From Cladocopium goreaui (taxonomy: Eukaryota; Sar; Dinophyceae; Suessiales; Symbiodiniaceae), in contig CAMXCT020001681.1 of the NCBI GenBank assembly GCA_947184155.2, forward strand, positions 62,001-126,000: a DNA stretch of 64,000 bases, read 5' to 3'. Every line of letters starts with the position of its first letter. Positions within the stretch are counted from its first letter, which is position 1. Both the position numbers and the translations under genes were made by a program. The notes below the pieces were generated by a model. That model did not search any database. It saw only the letters and a list, made by a program, of their open reading frames with translations, and was not told where the DNA came from. Of this stretch, positions 60,833 through 64,000 are shown piece by piece.

Positions 60833-62388
60833 GCCAATTCGATGGCAGCTGTATGCACGAAGATAAATTAGGAGGGGCCGGCTATGTCATCTATGTAATA
60901 GAAGGTGGTCGGTCTCGCGTTATTGCATGTCGGTCAGTCGCTCTGCCACATTGTTCCGATAACATAGAAGCAGAAATCATGGCCTGTTTGTATCTTGTTG
61001 AAGAAGTTGCTGTTGTCGTTAAGCAACGTTTATCGAGCCGCGGCCTCACGCCCAAGGTAGTCATCCAAGGGGACATTCTTCCGGTCATTAAGTACTTTCA
61101 ATTTGCAGGCCGTCTCCGGAGGATAGATATGCACCAACCATTGGAAAGCATTCGTTCAACCGTAAGTCTGCATCTCCCGAGTAGTTTATTCATATACCTG
61201 CCAAGAGTGGCCAACAGCATAGCAGATGACTTAGCTGGACAAGCCACCCAGTTCCTGTTGGCAAAACATAGGAGCAACCCTGCTGCCTTCAATCGGAATA
61301 CTGGACCGGTGTCTATTAAACCGTCATTCCCGACGGGCCTTTTTCAGGTCGGAGGCTTTCACATTCAGAGTTTTGATCAACCCTGGAGCCAGCCCATACT
61401 TACTCTAGTAGAGAGGCCCAGTATTGATCACGGTCTTCTACGAAAACACGTGACCCTCCACCCCCATCACCGCCAGCTGATTGAATCCTATCTCTCCCCG
61501 TGTCTACCGCAAAACTGCAGTATTGAGATTGACTACTCCCCCAAAGCTGCTGACAACCACGGACGAAAATATTGTTGCACCATAGGAGGCCAGCGACTAC
61601 CACGAGCTGCCAGGCTGTTATTGTTTGGACAGAATCACTGCGAAATTGACCTCAAGGGATCGTTTTATGAACTTGTTCGACGCCTGGGACTACGTTTTGC
61701 GCCAGACTTTGTACCCCTCCCAACCATTGATGAGTTCCGCGCGCAGCTAGCTCGAGACCCCTATATTCGAAAAGTTGAAGCAGTTTGCCCTGACACCATC
61801 AAGCAACTCCCATTGAGAATTATCAATAGCTCTCTTGGTGCTACATACAGATATCTAAGCTCTCTGGTTGATGACTCCCCCGGTGCGAGTGTCAGCGCAA
61901 TCCTCTGCCAACTCGAGTCTTTGAGTACAACCCTGACTACTCAGTTGCTACCGCGTTTCAACCATAACGACAGCGCTTTTCGATTGCTAGAACATTTTGA
62001 AGCCACAATTGTCGAGGACACCATTCGTGCCCTTATTGCCCGCCACCCAACACAATCCTTGGTATGGCTACACGATGGTTTCTTAGTTGCTCCCCCGCCT
62101 CCTGAACAAATGGTCAGGCAGATCGAGAAGGAAGTTCTGTCCAATCATCAGCTTTACTTTGGTCAAAACTGGTTTAAAGTCACCTCCCTTAGCACGGCAC
62201 GCAATGCATACGTAGACACCCTCAAGCATACCGCCAGTAGCCATACCCTATCCCTCACCCGTCGCGCACCCCACAGCTCCCAACGTAAGCAGCGCAGTGC
62301 TCAAGGATCACCGCACATCTGTGCCACGCCCTTGGAAGCCCTTTCCAAACTGCGTGCTCGACGCGAGCGCCCGACGGGAGGGAGTTAA
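60823..62388 (+). CDS. LINE-A RNase H domain and C-terminal region
   Basis: From QIVGQFDGSC (D at 60841) in a frame -1 to the RT frame; the first ATG is at 60853. RNase H signature residues: D in FDGSC, E in DNIEAEIMACLYLVEE, D in VIQGDILPVI, and ANSIADDLAGQ. Then about 320 residues of unknown function (HNDSAFRLLEHFEATIVEDT, WLHDGFLVAPPPPEQ), well conserved in LINE-B. In LINE-B the RT and RNase H are in one frame, so this is the tail of the same protein, separated here by a one-base loss. Ends in TAA at 62386. Confidence 0.85.
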   Translation, partial: QIVGQFDGSCMHEDKLGGAGYVIYVIEGGRSRVIACRSVALPHCSDNIEAEIMACLYLVEEVAVVVKQRLSSRGLTPKVVIQGDILPVIKYFQFAGRLRRIDMHQPLESIRSTVSLHLPSSLFIYLPRVANSIADDLAGQATQFLLAKHRSNPAAFNRNTGPVSIKPSFPTGLFQVGGFHIQSFDQPWSQPILTLVERPSIDHGLLRKHVTLHPHHRQLIESYLSPCLPQNCSIEIDYSPKAADNHGRKYCCTIGGQRLPRAARLLLFGQNHCEIDLKGSFYELVRRLGLRFAPDFVPLPTIDEFRAQLARDPYIRKVEAVCPDTIKQLPLRIINSSLGATYRYLSSLVDDSPGASVSAILCQLESLSTTLTTQLLPRFNHNDSAFRLLEHFEATIVEDTIRALIARHPTQSLVWLHDGFLVAPPPPEQMVRQIEKEVLSNHQLYFGQNWFKVTSLSTARNAYVDTLKHTASSHTLSLTRRAPHSSQRKQRSAQGSPHICATPLEALSKLRARRERPTGGS

Positions 62389-62904
62389 AGCCAAGACCAA
62401 CCCCAAGACCAACTGCCTGCCACTGCCCAGGCAGCTTTAGGCTGCTGCAACGTAGTTATTGCTGATTGAGATCTCCTGTGACATCCGAGTAGATCTCATC
62501 AGCGCACTACCCTATTTGTACCCACCCCCTGCCGATTTAGTTCTCATACCTCATGAACACCCGTCAGTCCAGTGGGGTGGGCTCCCAGGGGTACCCTGGG
62601 TAGCTCCCCCCACCTGTGCATGACTCATGAGGATATCGTAATCCTAAACCACTAGTCTCGGGTAGCTACAGACCCATCCCACCATTAAGCAAACTAGCCC
62701 ACAGTGTTACATGCGCACCAGCTCTCACCTGGAGGACTTTCTTGTATAGGCGACTTCTCGCGACCCACTAATGATAGGGCACTTCAAAGGGATTAAGTGG
62801 TCCCACAGAGAGGACCCAGGTCCAGCCGCTCGCGGAGATTCAGCTTAGCCTAAATATCAATCGGCAACGCTATTAGAGTGCCAGGCTGTAGTAACTGATC
62901 AACA
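62389..62904 (+). other. LINE-A 3' untranslated region
   Basis: No coding signal. It contains CCCAGGGGTACCCTGGG (about 62,582-62,598), a near-perfect palindrome resembling the GGGGTACC motifs of the 5' region. No poly(A) or simple-repeat tail was identified before homology to helicase copy C resumes. Confidence 0.45.
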
Positions 62905-63874
62905 CGACCATGTCCACCGCACAGTTGGCCAGAAGTCCATCCCGCAGTATAGCTCCACTAGGTTTTGACCTCCTGTTTGCTTTTTCCTGGGCGTCCAGAG
63001 GGAATCAGCTTTCCACCCTGGGGAAATGGTGGAAAGTGGGAAAAACTCCCAAAAAAAAAATCCACTACGATACTCTCTGTACTCCAGCTCCTTAGCAATC
63101 ACAGGCATTGTGAAGCATCGTGTGCATTTTGCCCTAAGAGCATGGACGAGCTGTTAGAGATCATCACTATGCAACTGCCATGCGACTATTTCTATTCCCA
63201 AGGGTACCTTGGGTAATGGAAACAGTTTCTCAGTGACCTCCATCGAGCGGCTAAGGCTCAGTCGGACTGATCTAAACTACGTAGAAAGCCGTTGTCACCT
63301 GTTGTTGTCTTTGAATCCCGTATTCAGTCGGCCCGTAGGTATGTCTTGTCCCGTGCCATATTCCACGATCCTCCGATCCACCTGCGCATTGTATCCCACG
63401 ACACAAATACAAGCTTCTGGGTTAGTTTTTTGGAGTCATTTGACTTGGGTCGTCCTACTCGAGTGCTGTACCAATGGTTAGGTGTAGCAGTTGACGCTGA
63501 ACAAATTCCCTTCGGCATTACTTGCCACCTACATTGCTTCCTTTTCGAATTAAGCTTCTCGTAGTAAAAACGTATGGATAACACTTCCCCGTCCACGTTC
63601 AGATGCCAACAGATGCTGGGTAGTTACGGATGATTCGCCTGTCTCAGGAAAAGATATATCTTCTCCGCTCCGACCATATTAGTTACCATCAATGCACTAC
63701 CCAAGCGCTCAACCCTTCATTTCCCACATTGTAGTACACCCTGCGAGTGGATGTTGTAAACTGGCCCTGCTCCCAGAAATAACTGTTGCCCAATTGTCAT
63801 TAGTCCAGTTTACCACATCACAGAGGGCCTGGTTCCTGATAGTTATTGCCCTGTTGGCAGCATCGCTAGGCTGA
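62905..63874 (+). pseudogene. helicase element copy C, 3' fragment
   Basis: Weak but ordered similarity to the C-terminal region of copy B through several frames: FDLLFAF...QLSTLGKWWKVGK with ADLTSELLHCLSTLPDPWPLAK; SLYSSSLAITGIVKHRVHF...ALRAW with RLYFADEYAKRTVGL...GALRAV; ESFDLGRPTRV with ASFDRSESYTRV; and AWFLIVIALLAASLG with GKMLIAIVLDRPLAE. The order and orientation continue the 5' fragment at 46.8-47.7 kb, which is why I place LINE-A as an insertion in copy C. It is heavily decayed. The A-run at 63,050-63,060 falls inside the homologous stretch and is not a LINE tail. Confidence 0.45.
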
Positions 63875-64000
63875 GCAACGCTTATGCTTAGGGTCATTCT
63901 CCCATCATATCATGCTGCCAACTAGCGCACTATCTTAGCTTAAGTTGTAGTACTACCATCCACGTGGCTATAAGAAAGTCCGTCAAATTATCCAATGAAT
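63875..64000. other. no feature recognised
   Basis: Short end of the window; nothing supportable was seen, though it may be more of copy C. Confidence 0.3.

Larger units (their letters stand above)
48400..62890 (+). mobile_element. LINE-A, DNMT-bearing non-LTR retrotransposon
   Basis: Outer limits are approximate and set by where helicase copy C homology stops and restarts (47.7 and 62.9 kb). Inside: a long first ORF with USP-like and DNMT3-like domains, two short connecting frames, and an AP-endonuclease/RT/zinc-finger/RNase H coding region. No LTR, integrase or copia protease is present, and the AP endonuclease with SxIDxV plus RT YVDD is that of a LINE of the I/L1-like kind with an RNase H. 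No A-tail or target duplication could be fixed. Confidence 0.75.

Noticed and set aside
53350-62600. Frequent GGGGTACC / GGTACCCC sites across the elements as a functional motif
   Set aside because: They occur in coding and non-coding parts of different elements with different contexts; the 60-bp repeats at 48.8 kb are the only arrangement that looks non-random.
63047-63060. A10 run as the poly(A) tail of LINE-A
   Set aside because: Protein-level similarity to helicase copy B begins before this run (LSTL...KWWKVGK at about 63,010), so the LINE must end earlier.
1-64000. Dinoflagellate spliced-leader sequence, tRNA or rRNA genes, CRISPR arrays
   Set aside because: Looked for CCGTAGCCATTTTGGCTCAAG-like bases in pieces on both strands and for cloverleaf or regularly spaced repeats by eye; none found. 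A computed scan would be needed to exclude diverged copies.

Overview
The window looks like nuclear DNA of a dinoflagellate, most likely a Symbiodiniaceae-type alga. The evidence is: two Ty1/copia elements with KGKG-rich Gag tails and YVDD reverse transcriptases; a LINE-like element carrying a DNMT3-like cytosine methyltransferase (retrotransposon-borne DNMTs have been reported from dinoflagellates); and a host exon pair with a Cys/Trp domain (WCYVDP...YYSYETCG) of a kind I associate with dinoflagellate proteins. The assignment is by pattern recognition, without a database search. No rRNA, tRNA, CRISPR array or spliced-leader gene was seen.

Layout. 1-8.2 kb: host-like, mostly non-coding DNA with one convincing two-exon gene fragment (minus strand, intron 931-2829) and two weak exon candidates. 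7.4-15.0 kb: copia-2 (minus strand), with candidate 3' LTR, 3' ORF, pol and the last part of gag; its 5' end is lost at about 15,015. 15.0-19.5 kb: copy A (plus, decayed) of an unfamiliar polyprotein with an alpha/beta-hydrolase region followed by an SF1 helicase. 19.5-20.6 plus 32.8-35.1 kb: one LINE copy (LINE-B, minus) split by copia-1. 20,637-32,817: copia-1 (plus), 12.2 kb with both LTRs, PBS, gag, pol, a third ORF, PPT and a 5-bp target duplication (CACCT). 35.1-45.9 kb: copy B (minus) of the hydrolase/helicase element, the most complete, with a separate upstream ORF. About 46.8-47.7 plus 62.9-63.9 kb: a diverged copy C (plus) apparently split by LINE-A. 48.98-62.39 kb: LINE-A coding region (plus), about 13.4 kb.

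How the genes work together. The window is a nest of selfish elements. copia-1 jumped into LINE-B; LINE-A and LINE-B both lie within or against copies of the helicase element. Copia-1 encodes Gag for particle assembly, a Pol polyprotein (protease, DD35E-type integrase, RT, RNase H) and two additions: a Pol C-terminal region with methyltransferase-like motifs, and a third ORF downstream of an internal polypurine tract. LINE-A encodes a long first ORF with a USP-like cysteine protease region and a DNMT3-like domain, then an AP-endonuclease/RT/zinc-finger/RNase H ORF. The helicase element encodes a polyprotein of roughly 2,750 codons in copy B (glycosyltransferase-like region, alpha/beta hydrolase with a plausible triad, Upf1-like SF1 helicase, long C-terminal region) but no RT that I can find, so how it moves is unknown.

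Nearly all elements are damaged. Several breaks can be dated relative to each other by comparing copies inside the window, including two perfect tandem duplications (38 and 91 bp) in copy B that together explain two of its frame breaks.
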